From assembly GCF_011355085.1 (NCBI RefSeq), contig NZ_VXCP01000041.1:50438-114437 (forward strand): a stretch of DNA of 64,000 nucleotides, written 5' to 3'. The notes beneath the pieces were generated by a model. That model saw only the letters and a list, made by a program, of their open reading frames with translations, made no database searches and was not told where the DNA came from. The stretch comes from Pseudomonas akapageensis. GTDB taxonomy: Bacteria; Pseudomonadota; Gammaproteobacteria; Pseudomonadales; Pseudomonadaceae. Below are positions 8,887 to 17,994 of this stretch, one piece after another. The position numbers and the translations under genes are program-made. Position 1 is the stretch's first letter; each line of letters starts with the position of its first letter.

Positions 8887-8924
8887 CAGGGAGCGGCATC
8901 AGGACATCTCGGGAGATCTCATCG

Positions 8925-9284
8925 ATGTTCAGGCAATTTCGCCGGTATGTCGCCATCGGCCTGTTCAATACGGGTCTGCATTGGATGGTTTTCCTGCTGT
9001 TGTGCTTGCACTTCCAGATGGCCCAGGCACCGAGCAACTTGCTGGCATTTTGCGTGGCCGTCAGCTTTTCTTTCTTTGCCAACGCCCGCATCAACTTCCG
9101 GGTTCGCCCCTCGGGTTGGCGCTATGTATTGTTCACTGGTTTTTTGGGGTCGGTCAGCCTGCTGATCGGGAATGTGGCCGACCATTTGACGCTGCCACCC
9201 ATGTTGACACTGGTGCTGTTCTCTTCCTTCAGCCTGGCGGTCGGCTTTTTCTTTTCCAAGTTCGTGGTGTTCAGGAGCGCATGA
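8925..9284 (+). CDS. gtrA: GtrA family lipid-linked sugar flippase
   Basis: A 119-residue protein with four transmembrane helices and the GtrA pattern (FRRYVAIGLFNTGLHW at the start, SFFANARINFRVRP in the middle, KFVVFRS at the end). It is thought to flip undecaprenyl-phosphate-glucose across the inner membrane. The start at 8925 is preferred because GGGAGAT lies at 8911-8917 and the N-terminus then matches the family. An upstream ATG at 8880 would overlap the previous gene's stop and add 15 residues. gtrB begins 3 bp after its stop. Confidence 0.87.
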   Translation: MFRQFRRYVAIGLFNTGLHWMVFLLLCLHFQMAQAPSNLLAFCVAVSFSFFANARINFRVRPSGWRYVLFTGFLGSVSLLIGNVADHLTLPPMLTLVLFSSFSLAVGFFFSKFVVFRSA

Positions 9285-9287
9285 ACC

Positions 9288-10295
9288 GTGAAAATTTCGC
9301 TGATCGTCCCGGTGTTCAATGAAGAACAGACCATCGAAGTATTCTACCGGACCGTGCGCAACGAGCCCTCGCTATCGGAATTTACCGTCGAGATAGTCTT
9401 CGTCAACGACGGCAGCAGCGACCGCACGGAAACCCTCATCAACAGCCTGGCCGAGGTCGATGATGAAGTACTCGTCATCACCTTTTCCCGTAACTTCGGC
9501 AAGGAGTCGGCCTTGTTCGCCGGTCTGGAACATGCCACCGGCGAGGCGGTGATTCCCATCGACGTTGACCTGCAGGATCCTATCAATGTGATTGCCCTGT
9601 TGATCGAAAGGTGGCAAGCAGGCGCGGAGGTCGTCCTGGCCAAGCGCCGTAACCGCACCAGCGACAGCTACCTCAAACGCCACTCGGCGGCGATTTTCTA
9701 TCACCTGCACAACCGCATTGCCTTTACCAAGATCGAGGAAAACGTCGGGGACTTTCGGCTTATGGACCGCAAGGTCGTGGATGCGATTCTGCAGATGCCG
9801 GAACACCAGTTGTTCATGAAAGGGGTGCTTTCCTGGGTGGGGTTCGACACCGTCATCGTCGAATACGACCGTGCCCCGCGCGTGGCCGGCGTCAGCAAGT
9901 TCAACGGCTGGAAACTCTGGAACCTGGCGCTGGAAGGCATTACCTCATTCAGCACCGTGCCCTTGCGCTTGTGGACCTACATCGGCGGCGCCGTTTCGTT
10001 GTTCGCTTTGAGTTATGCGGTCTACATGGTGCTGAAGAAAATATTCCTGGGTAATGATGTGCCCGGGTATCCGTCGCTGATGACGGCCATTCTGTTTCTG
10101 GGTGGGGTGCAGTTGATCGGCATAGGCGTACTGGGGGAATACATCGGGCGGATCTATCTGGAGACCAAGCATCGGCCCAGGTATGTGTTGAAGCATGTGG
10201 TGGGGCACAAGCGGCTAAGTGTCTTGTTGTCCGGGTCGGACCCGTCCCGGACAACAAATCCGGCGAGCGTTAGCCCTTCCACACCTGCGGATTGA
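9288..10295 (+). CDS. gtrB: GtrB bactoprenol glucosyltransferase
   Basis: A 335-residue GT2 enzyme that loads glucose from UDP-glucose onto undecaprenyl phosphate on the cytoplasmic face. It shows the GT2 opening (KISLIVPVFNEEQTI), VNDGSSDRT, DVDLQDP as the metal motif, GDFRLMDRKVV, and two C-terminal membrane helices (about residues 225-250 and 265-285). The start is GTG at 9288 with AGGAG at 9273-9277. The last ~30 residues are non-conserved, and the stop overlaps the convergent reductase gene by 26 bp. A perfect hairpin (10224-10257) lies inside this tail. Confidence 0.9.
   Translation: MKISLIVPVFNEEQTIEVFYRTVRNEPSLSEFTVEIVFVNDGSSDRTETLINSLAEVDDEVLVITFSRNFGKESALFAGLEHATGEAVIPIDVDLQDPINVIALLIERWQAGAEVVLAKRRNRTSDSYLKRHSAAIFYHLHNRIAFTKIEENVGDFRLMDRKVVDAILQMPEHQLFMKGVLSWVGFDTVIVEYDRAPRVAGVSKFNGWKLWNLALEGITSFSTVPLRLWTYIGGAVSLFALSYAVYMVLKKIFLGNDVPGYPSLMTAILFLGGVQLIGIGVLGEYIGRIYLETKHRPRYVLKHVVGHKRLSVLLSGSDPSRTTNPASVSPSTPAD
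10224..10257. terminator. Perfect 12-bp hairpin at the gtrB 3' end (possible terminator)
   Basis: TTGTTGTCCGGG (10224-10235) and CCCGGACAACAA (10246-10257) with a 10-nt loop. It lies within the gtrB tail and just downstream of the convergent reductase stop. There is no strong U-run on either strand, so termination is only likely. Confidence 0.5.
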
Positions 10296-11244
10296 CCAGA
10301 TCCCGCGGTCGCTCGCCCAGCAGCGCACTGCGCAGGTTGTCCACAGCGCGGTTGGACATGGCATCGCGGGTTTCCGAGGTAGCCGAACCGATGTGCGGCA
10401 GGGTCACCGCATTCTTGAGTTGGAACAGCGGCGACTCGGCCAGGGGCTCCTTCTCATACACATCCAGGCCGGCACCGCGAATGGTGCCTTGCTGCAATGC
10501 CTGGATCAGCGCCGGTTCATCGACCACCGGCCCGCGAGAGATATTGATCAGGTAGGCGCTGGGTTTCATCAGCGCCAGTTCGCGGTGGCTGATCATGTGT
10601 TTGGTCTTTTCGCTGAGCGGCACCACCAGGCAAACAAAATCCGCTTCGGCCAGCAGTTGCTCGAGGCTGCGGTATTGCGCGCCAAGCTCCTGTTCCAGGG
10701 CGGTCTTGCGGCTGTTGCCGCTGTAGATGATCGGCATGTTGAAGCCCAGGCGACCGCGGCGGGCGATGGCGGCGCCGATGTTGCCCATGCCGACGATGCC
10801 CAGAGTCTTGCCGAACACATCGCTGCCGAACTCCGCCGGCGACACGGTGGCCTTCCACTGGCCGGCCTTGGTCCAGGCATCCAGTTCGGCGACGCGGCGG
10901 GCGCTGGCCATGATCAGTGAAAAGCCCAGGTCGGCGGTGCTTTCGGTCAGCACGTCCGGGGTGTTGGTCAGCATGATGCCGCGTTCGTTGAAGTAACCCA
11001 GGTCGTAATTGTCGTAACCGACCGAGACACTGGAGACCACCTGCAACTGGCTGGCGTTCTCCAGTTGCGCGCGACCAAGCTTGCGACCGACGCCGATCAA
11101 ACCGTGAGCCTGGGGCAGGGCTTCGTTGAACTGGGCCGCGATATCGCCCTGTTTCGGGTTCGGCACAATCACATCGAAATCTTGCTGCAGGCGCTCGATC
11201 ATGGGGGCAGTGATGCGGCTGAAGGCAAGTACAGTCTTTTTCAT
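10270..11244 (-). CDS. D-isomer 2-hydroxyacid dehydrogenase (2-ketogluconate/glyoxylate reductase type)
   Basis: A 324-residue cytosolic NAD(P)H-dependent reductase. It has a Rossmann motif LGIVGMGNIGAAIA and the catalytic Arg in NISRGPVVDE, Glu in LDVYEKEP, and His in LPHIGSAT, in the normal family spacing. The closest family I recognise is GhrB/TkrA (2-keto-D-gluconate and glyoxylate/hydroxypyruvate reductase). The start MKKTVLAF at 11244 has a GAGAG site upstream and fits family length; a longer start at 11283 is less likely. It converges with gtrB and overlaps its stop. Confidence 0.85.
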   Translation of the reverse strand: MKKTVLAFSRITAPMIERLQQDFDVIVPNPKQGDIAAQFNEALPQAHGLIGVGRKLGRAQLENASQLQVVSSVSVGYDNYDLGYFNERGIMLTNTPDVLTESTADLGFSLIMASARRVAELDAWTKAGQWKATVSPAEFGSDVFGKTLGIVGMGNIGAAIARRGRLGFNMPIIYSGNSRKTALEQELGAQYRSLEQLLAEADFVCLVVPLSEKTKHMISHRELALMKPSAYLINISRGPVVDEPALIQALQQGTIRGAGLDVYEKEPLAESPLFQLKNAVTLPHIGSATSETRDAMSNRAVDNLRSALLGERPRDLVNPQVWKG

Positions 11245-11318
11245 CAGGCGAACTCTCGGCGGGCGGTAAAGAATGGCTAGCAAGCTATCATTCTCTACCG
11301 TTCTTGTGCAGTCCGAAA

Positions 11319-12266
11319 TCAGTTGGCGATGAGCAACTGGTGCGTCTTGAGGTCCGCTTCGTGGGCGGCGAGGATTTCCGGCAGGGAGTTGCGCAGGTAC
11401 TCGACCCAGGTCTTGATCTTGGCATCCAGGTACTGGCGCGATGGGTAGATGGCGTACAGGTTCAGTTCCTGCAGGCGGTACTGCGGCAGCACGCGCACCA
11501 GGGTCCCGTTGCGCAGCCCTTCGATGGCCGAGTAGATCGGCAACACACCGACGCCCATGCCGCTGCTGATGGCGGCGTTCATGGCATCGGCCGAGTTCAC
11601 CTGGAACGGTGCGTGGGTGATGTTGACCAGTTCCTGGCCTTCAGGGCCGTCGAACAGCCATTTTTCCAGGGGAATGACCGGGCTGACCATGCGCAGGCAG
11701 GAGTGGTTGAGCAGTTCCTTGGGCTTCTGCGCGATACCGTGGGCTTTCACATAGTCGGGCGAGGCGCAGACGATGCTGTAGGTGATGCCCAGGCGTTGCG
11801 AGACGAAGCCCGAGTCCGGCAGTTCGCTGGCCAGCACGATGGACACGTCGTAACCCTCGTCGAGCAGGTCGGGCACGCGGTTGGCCATGGTCAGGTCGAA
11901 GGTGACGTCCGGATGGGTTTTGCGATAGCGGCTGATGGCATCGATCACGTAGTGCTGGCCGACCCCGGTCATCGAATGCACTTTCAGTTGCCCGGCAGGG
12001 CGCGCATGGGCGTCGCTGGCTTCGGCTTCGGCTTCTTCGACGTAGGTCAGGATCTGTTCGCAGCGCAGCAGGTAGCGCTTGCCGGCTTCGGTCAGGGCAA
12101 TCCGCCGGGTAGTGCGGTTGAGCAGGCGGGTTTGCAGATGGGCTTCAAGATTCGAGACCGCACGCGAAACGTTGGCGGTCGTCGTATCCAGTTGCACGGC
12201 GGCGGCGGTGAAGCTGCCGACCTGGGCAACGCAACTGAAAGCACGCATGTTTTGCAGGGTGTCCAT
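11319..12266 (-). CDS. LysR family transcriptional regulator
   Basis: A 315-residue LysR protein with an N-terminal winged HTH (MRAFSCVAQVGSFTAAAVQL...VSRAVSNLEAHLQTRLLNRTTR) and a periplasmic-binding-like effector domain after residue ~90. It belongs to the subgroup that starts MDTLQNM, which resembles AaeR-like and CrgA-like regulators. It is divergent from the FUSC efflux operon with a 187-bp gap, so control of that operon by an aromatic or weak-acid ligand is a reasonable inference. Its target and ligand are not proven by sequence. Confidence 0.88.
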   Translation of the reverse strand: MDTLQNMRAFSCVAQVGSFTAAAVQLDTTTANVSRAVSNLEAHLQTRLLNRTTRRIALTEAGKRYLLRCEQILTYVEEAEAEASDAHARPAGQLKVHSMTGVGQHYVIDAISRYRKTHPDVTFDLTMANRVPDLLDEGYDVSIVLASELPDSGFVSQRLGITYSIVCASPDYVKAHGIAQKPKELLNHSCLRMVSPVIPLEKWLFDGPEGQELVNITHAPFQVNSADAMNAAISSGMGVGVLPIYSAIEGLRNGTLVRVLPQYRLQELNLYAIYPSRQYLDAKIKTWVEYLRNSLPEILAAHEADLKTHQLLIAN

Positions 12267-12453
12267 GGGGCGCTCTCTGGAAAGACGCCAAATTGTGACA
12301 CGAAGTTACGGCTTCAGTCTTCCGACTAAAGACCGATTATCGCAGGATCGGTAATAAAGATTCGCAGGAATCCCGGCTTATCGGCTTTCAAGGCGCCCCC
12401 TAGAATTGCGCTTCTCAACGCCGTCTCCATCCTTTCTTCGGGAACTCGCAGCT

Positions 12454-13965
12454 GTGCCGCGTCGCATCATCAAAGAGCTCAGTGCTCTTAGCGTTCTGGC
12501 TTTAACCTTGAGCATCAGCGGCTGCATCGGAACCGGGGGGATTGCCCCACAAGGCAAGACACTGGCTGCCAATGGCCTGGCGACCGATGAAGCGATCCAG
12601 GCCGCTGCCCGGGATGCCCACTGGCCGAACCAGCAATGGTGGAAAGCCTACGGCGATCCGCAGCTCGATCGCTGGATCGAACTGTCCGTGCAGGGCAGCC
12701 CGAGCATGGCCATGGCGGCTGCCCGGGTACGTCAGGCCAAGGCCATGGCCGGGGTCGTCGAATCGGCCGAATCATTGCAGATTAATGGCCAATCCACACT
12801 CAAGCGGCACAACTGGCCCGCCGACCAGTTCTACGGCCCCGGCGAGTTGTCCGGCACCACCACCTGGGACAACAACGCCGCGCTTGGCTTCAGCTACGCC
12901 CTGGACCTTTGGGGCCGAGAGCACAATGCCAGTGAGCGTGCCGTCGATCTGGCGCACATGACCGTGGCCCAGGCCCGGCAGGCCCAGCTCGAATTGCAGA
13001 ACAACATCGTGCGCGTCTATATCCAGCTGTCGTTGCACTATGCCCAGCGTGACATCGTCAAGGCGACACTGGTGCAACAGGAGCAAATCCTGGAACTTGC
13101 CGAGCGTCGACTCAAGGGCGGCATCGGTACTCACTTCGAAGTCAGCCAGGCGCAGACGCCCTTGCCCGAAACCCATCGCCAGCTCGATGCGCTGGACGAA
13201 GAAATCGCCCTGAGCCGCAACCAGTTGGCGGCCCTGGCCGGCAAGGGGCCGGGTGACGGTGCGCAGCTGCAGCGCCCGAGCCTGGCCTTGCACACTGCTC
13301 TGAAACTGCCGTCGGCACTGCCGGCCGAACTGCTTGGTCAGCGCCCGGATGTGGTCGCCAGCCGCTGGAACGTTGCCGCCCAGGCGCGCGGCATCGATGT
13401 TGCCCATGCCGGTTTCTACCCCAACGTCGACCTGGTCGGCAGCCTTGGCTACATGGCCACCGGTGGTGGTGCATTGGAATTCCTGACGGGCAAGAAGCTC
13501 AATTACAGCGTCGGCCCGGCCATCACCTTGCCGATTTTCGATGGTGGGCGGTTGCGTTCGGAACTGGGCGAAGCCTCGGCAGGCTATGACCTGGCCGTGG
13601 CCAACTACAACCAGACGCTGGTCGAGGCGCTGAAGAGTATTTCCGATCAGTTGATCCGCCGCGAATCCATGGACAAGCAGCAGGCCTTTGCTGCCGAGTC
13701 GGTGGCCTCGGCGCAGAAAACCTATGACATCGCCCTGATCGCTTTTCAGCGGGGGTTGACCGACTACCTCAATGTGCTCAATGCGCAAACCCTGTTGTTC
13801 CGCCAGCAGCAGATCGAGCAGAAGGTTCAGGCCGCGCGCCTGAGTGCCCATGCCGAACTGGTGACGGCGCTGGGTGGCGGCCTGCAGGCCGGCGACGACG
13901 TGCCTGCCGAGCAGAAGACCGAGGCGCCGAAAACCCCGGCGACTCTCGCCGTGTTCGACCACTGA
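12454..13965 (+). CDS. Outer-membrane efflux lipoprotein (NodT/OprM family)
   Basis: About 503 residues. It is the outer-membrane factor of a tripartite efflux pump. The signal peptide ends in a lipobox (LSISGC), and two OEP repeats follow, with WWKAYGDPQLDRWIELS near the start of the mature protein and the conserved ELLGQRPDVVASRWNVAAQ and AGFYPNVDLVGSLGY motifs. GTG at 12454 is chosen because it gives a compact lipoprotein signal; a TTG 16 codons upstream is possible. First gene of the efflux operon, 10 bp before the FUSC pump. Confidence 0.87.
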   Translation: MPRRIIKELSALSVLALTLSISGCIGTGGIAPQGKTLAANGLATDEAIQAAARDAHWPNQQWWKAYGDPQLDRWIELSVQGSPSMAMAAARVRQAKAMAGVVESAESLQINGQSTLKRHNWPADQFYGPGELSGTTTWDNNAALGFSYALDLWGREHNASERAVDLAHMTVAQARQAQLELQNNIVRVYIQLSLHYAQRDIVKATLVQQEQILELAERRLKGGIGTHFEVSQAQTPLPETHRQLDALDEEIALSRNQLAALAGKGPGDGAQLQRPSLALHTALKLPSALPAELLGQRPDVVASRWNVAAQARGIDVAHAGFYPNVDLVGSLGYMATGGGALEFLTGKKLNYSVGPAITLPIFDGGRLRSELGEASAGYDLAVANYNQTLVEALKSISDQLIRRESMDKQQAFAAESVASAQKTYDIALIAFQRGLTDYLNVLNAQTLLFRQQQIEQKVQAARLSAHAELVTALGGGLQAGDDVPAEQKTEAPKTPATLAVFDH

Positions 13966-13975
13966 GTAGGCGGCC

Positions 13976-16171
13976 ATGACTGCATTGACAGTACCTTTTC
14001 GCTGGCTGGGCGCGCTTGAGTGGCGACGCGGTTTCTTTGAGTGGGCGCGCAGCGACGGCGTGACCTGGGTCTACATCTTCAAGGTGCTGACGGCGGCCTT
14101 CCTGACCTTGTGGCTGGCCATGCGCCTGGAGTTGCCACAGCCGCGTACGGCGATGATCACGGTGTTTATCGTGATGCAACTGCAGAGCGGGCATGTGTTC
14201 GCCAAGAGCTTTTACCGCTTTCTCGGCACCCTGGCCGGTTCAGCGGTGACGGTGGCCCTGATCGCATTGTTTGCACAGAACACCGAACTCTTCCTGCCGA
14301 GCCTGGCCCTGTGGGTCGGGATCTGTTCGGCGGGGGCGATGCGCCATCGCAACTTCAAGGGCTACGGTTTCGTACTCGCCGGGTACACGGCGGCGATGGT
14401 CGGTTTGCCGGTGTTGTCGCATCCTGATGGCGCCTTCATGGCGGCGGTCTGGCGAGTGCTGGAAATCTCCCTGGGGCTGGTGGTCTCGACGGCGGTCAGC
14501 GCCGCGATTCTGCCACAGTCGGCCAGTGCCTCCATGCGCAATGCGATGTACCAGCGCTTCGGCGTGTTCGCCGGTTTCGTCATCGAAGGGCTGCGTGGCA
14601 CCAGCCAGCGCGATGGCTTCGAGAGCGCCAACGTGCGCTTCATTTCCGAAGCGGTGGGCCTGGAAAGCCTGCGTGGTGTGGTCGCTTTCGAAGACCCGCA
14701 CATGCGCAGGCGTTCCGGCCGGGTTAGTCGCTTGAACAGCGAGTTCATGGCCATCACCACCCGCTTCAACGCCTTGCACCAATTGCTCGAGCGGATTCGC
14801 GACCGTGGCCGTGCCGAGGTGGTGACCGCCATCGAGCCGGGCCTGCATGCCCTGGCCAGCGTGCTCGAACCATTCTGCGGGCGTGCCTTGACCGATGCCG
14901 ACGCTGCACGGCTGGCCGAACAGTTGGCGCTGTATAAAGAGGAACTGCCGTCGCACGTTCGGCGTTTGCGCGATCGCTTTGTCGAAACCGCTCCCAGCGA
15001 TGCCGACCTGCTGGACTTTCATACCGCTTATGAACTGCTCTACCGCTTTGTCGACGACCTGCACAGTTATGCCCAGACCCACGCCTCGCTGGCCGATCAC
15101 AGCCACGCCAGGGAAAACTGGGACGAGCCGTTCATGCCTCAGACCAACTGGCTGGTGTCGCTGGCAGCCGGGATTCGCGCTTCGTCGATCCTGCTGATCC
15201 TGGGCAGTTACTGGGTCGCCACCGCCTGGCCCAGTGGTGCGACCATGACCCTGGTCGCTGCCGCGACGGTGGGTTTATCAGCAGCTACGCCCAACCCCAA
15301 GCGGATGTCGTTTCAGATGGCTTGCGGCACGCTGATCGGCGCGCTGGTGGGTTTTTTCGAAACCTTTTTCGTGTTTCCCTGGATCGATGGCTTCCCGCTG
15401 TTGTGCATGGTGCTGGCACCGGTACTGGTGGTGGGGGCCTTTCTCGCCTCCAGGCCGCAATGGGCCGGTTACGGGGTGGGCTTGCTGATCTTTTTCTCGA
15501 TCGGCTCGGTGCCCGACAACCTGACGCTCTACAACCCCTACGGCTTTATCAATGACTACATCGGCATGGTCATCGGCATGCTGGTGTGTGCCGCCGCCGG
15601 GGCGATCATCCTGCCGCCCAACAGCCGCTGGCTGTGGCGCCGGATGGAGCAGGACCTGCGCGCGCAGGTGGTGTTCGCCATCAGCGGTCGCCTGCGCGGG
15701 CTTGGTTCGGCCTTCGAAAGCCGCACCCGCGACGTACTGCACCAGGCCTACGGGCTGGCGGCGGGCAAGCCCGAAGTGCAACGCAACCTGCTGCGCTGGA
15801 TGTTCGTGGTGTTGGAAGTCGGCCACGCGATCATCGAGTTGCGTCGCGAGCAGGCCGTATTGCCGGTGCACCCGGCCTATGCCGAAACACAACCCTGGCG
15901 CCAGGCGATCCGGGTCATGGGGCGCTCGTTGATACGTCTGTTCATCCAGCCCAATGCCAGTAACCTTTCGCGTAGCCGGGTGGCGGTCGATCATGCCATC
16001 ACCAGCGTTCAGAACACTGAAGAGCCCTTCGCCCGGCACTTCGACACCTCCGCATTGCGCCGGGTGCAAAGCTATTTGCACTTCATCCGCACCTCATTGC
16101 TCGACCCGCAATCACCGCTGTCTGATCTGATACCTGCCATCGAGTCGCAAGGACTGACCCATGCCCCGTGA
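13976..16171 (+). CDS. FUSC family inner-membrane efflux pump (AaeB-like)
   Basis: A 731-residue protein with the FUSC/aromatic acid exporter layout: an N-terminal membrane block (about residues 28-180), a soluble central region (200-390), a second membrane block (about 395-545), and a soluble C-terminal region. AaeB-like pumps export aromatic carboxylates or fusaric acid with an HlyD partner. Its stop overlaps the start of the DUF1656 gene (ATG 16161, TGA 16169-16171), which points to coupled translation. The substrate is unknown. Confidence 0.87.
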   Translation: MTALTVPFRWLGALEWRRGFFEWARSDGVTWVYIFKVLTAAFLTLWLAMRLELPQPRTAMITVFIVMQLQSGHVFAKSFYRFLGTLAGSAVTVALIALFAQNTELFLPSLALWVGICSAGAMRHRNFKGYGFVLAGYTAAMVGLPVLSHPDGAFMAAVWRVLEISLGLVVSTAVSAAILPQSASASMRNAMYQRFGVFAGFVIEGLRGTSQRDGFESANVRFISEAVGLESLRGVVAFEDPHMRRRSGRVSRLNSEFMAITTRFNALHQLLERIRDRGRAEVVTAIEPGLHALASVLEPFCGRALTDADAARLAEQLALYKEELPSHVRRLRDRFVETAPSDADLLDFHTAYELLYRFVDDLHSYAQTHASLADHSHARENWDEPFMPQTNWLVSLAAGIRASSILLILGSYWVATAWPSGATMTLVAAATVGLSAATPNPKRMSFQMACGTLIGALVGFFETFFVFPWIDGFPLLCMVLAPVLVVGAFLASRPQWAGYGVGLLIFFSIGSVPDNLTLYNPYGFINDYIGMVIGMLVCAAAGAIILPPNSRWLWRRMEQDLRAQVVFAISGRLRGLGSAFESRTRDVLHQAYGLAAGKPEVQRNLLRWMFVVLEVGHAIIELRREQAVLPVHPAYAETQPWRQAIRVMGRSLIRLFIQPNASNLSRSRVAVDHAITSVQNTEEPFARHFDTSALRRVQSYLHFIRTSLLDPQSPLSDLIPAIESQGLTHAP

Positions 16172-16361
16172 AATCGCCTTCCACGGCATCTACATGCCGA
16201 CTGTCTCGCTGATGTTCCTGATCGCCGCGGTGGTCGCCTGGGCCTTCGACCGGTTGTTCAGCAGCCTGGATGTCTACCGCTATTTCTGGCACCCGGCGTT
16301 GCTGCGCCTGAGCCTGTTCGTCTGTATTTTCGGCGCCATGGCGCTCACTGTTTATCGTTGA
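16161..16361 (+). CDS. DUF1656 small membrane protein
   Basis: A 66-residue protein with two transmembrane helices (about residues 10-30 and 40-64), typical of the DUF1656/AaeX family that always accompanies FUSC-HlyD pumps. The start ATG overlaps the FUSC stop by 11 bp. Its exact role in the pump is not known. Confidence 0.87.
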   Translation: MPREIAFHGIYMPTVSLMFLIAAVVAWAFDRLFSSLDVYRYFWHPALLRLSLFVCIFGAMALTVYR

Positions 16362-16371
16362 GACCTACCTG

Positions 16372-17226
16372 ATGAAAAAGCTTTTCAGCCTGCTCGGCAC
16401 CTTGCTCGTCCTGGCCGTCGCCGTGGTGATCGGCCGGGAACTCTGGGTCCACTACATGAACACACCCTGGACCCGCGATGGCCGTGTGCGCGCCGATATC
16501 ATCAACGTCGCCGCCGACGTGCCGGGCTACGTGGTCGACGTACCGGTGCGCGATAACCAACTGGTGAAAAAGGGCGACCTGCTGATGCAGATCGACCCCG
16601 AGCACTACGAGATCGCAGTCAAGCAGGCCCAATCGCTGGTGGCCTCGCGCAAGGCCACCTGGGAGATGCGCAAGGTCAACGCCAATCGCCGGGCCGATCT
16701 GGACAACCTTGTCATCTCCAAGGAAAACCGCGACGACGCCAGCAACATCGCCAACTCCGCATTGGCCGATTATCAACACGCCCAGGCGCAACTTGCCGCC
16801 GCCGAACTGGACCTCAAACGCACACGCATCCTGGCCACTGTCGATGGCTACGTCACCAACCTCAATGTGCACCGGGGTGACTACGCGCGCACCGGCGAAG
16901 CGAAGATGGCCGTGGTCGACAAGGATTCGTTCTGGGTTTACGGCTTCTTCGAAGAAACCAAACTGCCGAACGTGCGGGTCGGCGATCAGGCCGATCTGCA
17001 GATGATGAGCGGCGAAGTGCTCAAGGGGCATGTGGAGAGCATCTCGCGCGGTATCTATGACCGCGACAACCCGGAAAGCCGCGAGCTGATCGCCGACGTC
17101 AACCCGACCTTCAACTGGGTACGCCTGGCCCAGCGGGTGCCGGTGCGGATTCATATCGATGAAGTGCCGGACGGATTCCTGCTGGCGGCGGGGACTACCT
17201 GTACGGTGGTGGTCAAACAAGAATGA
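16372..17226 (+). CDS. HlyD family periplasmic adaptor (AaeA-like)
   Basis: A 284-residue membrane fusion protein with one N-terminal anchor (about residues 4-23), a split lipoyl/barrel-sandwich domain (VPGYVVDVPVRDNQLVKKGDLLMQID and TRILATVDGYVTNLNVHRGDYA), a coiled-coil hairpin between the two halves (about 80-150), and a beta-barrel. It joins the FUSC pump to the outer-membrane lipoprotein. Last gene of the four-gene operon, 10 bp after DUF1656. Confidence 0.88.
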   Translation: MKKLFSLLGTLLVLAVAVVIGRELWVHYMNTPWTRDGRVRADIINVAADVPGYVVDVPVRDNQLVKKGDLLMQIDPEHYEIAVKQAQSLVASRKATWEMRKVNANRRADLDNLVISKENRDDASNIANSALADYQHAQAQLAAAELDLKRTRILATVDGYVTNLNVHRGDYARTGEAKMAVVDKDSFWVYGFFEETKLPNVRVGDQADLQMMSGEVLKGHVESISRGIYDRDNPESRELIADVNPTFNWVRLAQRVPVRIHIDEVPDGFLLAAGTTCTVVVKQE

Positions 17227-17286
17227 GTCGAGCAGCGAGATCCATCAAATATTGTTGTGCTGTATCGGAATGATAAAAGGAGACAC

Positions 17287-17994
17287 CTACAAGAGCTCCG
17301 GCGCCTCTTGAGTTAACACTTCTTCAGCTATAGGCCCAAAAAACTGGCGTGTGAGACTAAAGAAAGGACTCAGTGCTTGGTTTCTAGGTAGAAGGTCAAC
17401 GCCGGCGAGGCTGCGAAGACACATCTCGTCTGTGATGTGTTCTTCGACTAGATCATCAAGCTCCTCCCACCATTTGCGCCGACGGTTGGTCAGGTAGGGG
17501 CTATTGAGGTTGAGCAGTTCTATGGTGTATCTCGCTTTGCCTTGATCGCTTTCGCTTAACAGAGCTGATGGAACAACACGGCCATCGGAGAGGTATCTGA
17601 AATAACGCGCGCAATCAGTTTGCAAGGATGAAACAAAGCGTACCGGATCGTACTCACTTCGTTTGGCATGCCCTGCAAAAGTTTCATTTTTGAGTAGCAT
17701 GAGATCGTCACTACTCAAGGCACTGGCAGTGAGATTCATATAATCGAAGGTTGACGGCGGGTATTTGCTCTTCGGCCGAACGTGTTCAATGTGATAGCCA
17801 ATTCCTTCCATATCAGCACGCAGCTCGGAATAGCTACACAAGCGGTACTGCTCATTTAGCAATTGCTGAAGTAAATTGACCTTATCGCCAAAGCTCCCCC
17901 AGCGACTCCTTGCCTCCTGAACGGTTGCAGGTGGAGTCGCATGGGCTTTGCTTAACGCGCGGTTGTGCACACCTGATTTACGAATGAGCCTCAT
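17287..17994 (-). CDS. ptuB: PtuB-like HNH endonuclease (TIGR02646-type)
   Basis: A 235-residue protein resembling the HNH partner of Septu and retron defence systems. The core is GYHIEHVRPKSKYPPSTFDYMNL at about residues 67-89, then GHAKRSEYDPVRFV. The HIEH pair is the expected HNH catalytic element. The Cys pairs common in TIGR02646 proteins are largely missing (CSYSEL instead of CxYCE, and no Cys before GHAK). It may belong to a Cys-poor subfamily or have lost its structural zinc. Its start overlaps the end of the ATPase gene by 4 bp, so the two are coupled. Expected role: nicking or cutting phage or host nucleic acid when the ATPase releases it. Confidence 0.72.
   Translation of the reverse strand: MRLIRKSGVHNRALSKAHATPPATVQEARSRWGSFGDKVNLLQQLLNEQYRLCSYSELRADMEGIGYHIEHVRPKSKYPPSTFDYMNLTASALSSDDLMLLKNETFAGHAKRSEYDPVRFVSSLQTDCARYFRYLSDGRVVPSALLSESDQGKARYTIELLNLNSPYLTNRRRKWWEELDDLVEEHITDEMCLRSLAGVDLLPRNQALSPFFSLTRQFFGPIAEEVLTQEAPELL

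Noticed and set aside
8880..8924. Upstream ATG (8880) as the start of gtrA
   Set aside because: It overlaps the previous stop and gives an N-terminal extension not typical of GtrA. The ATG at 8925 has a better ribosome site.
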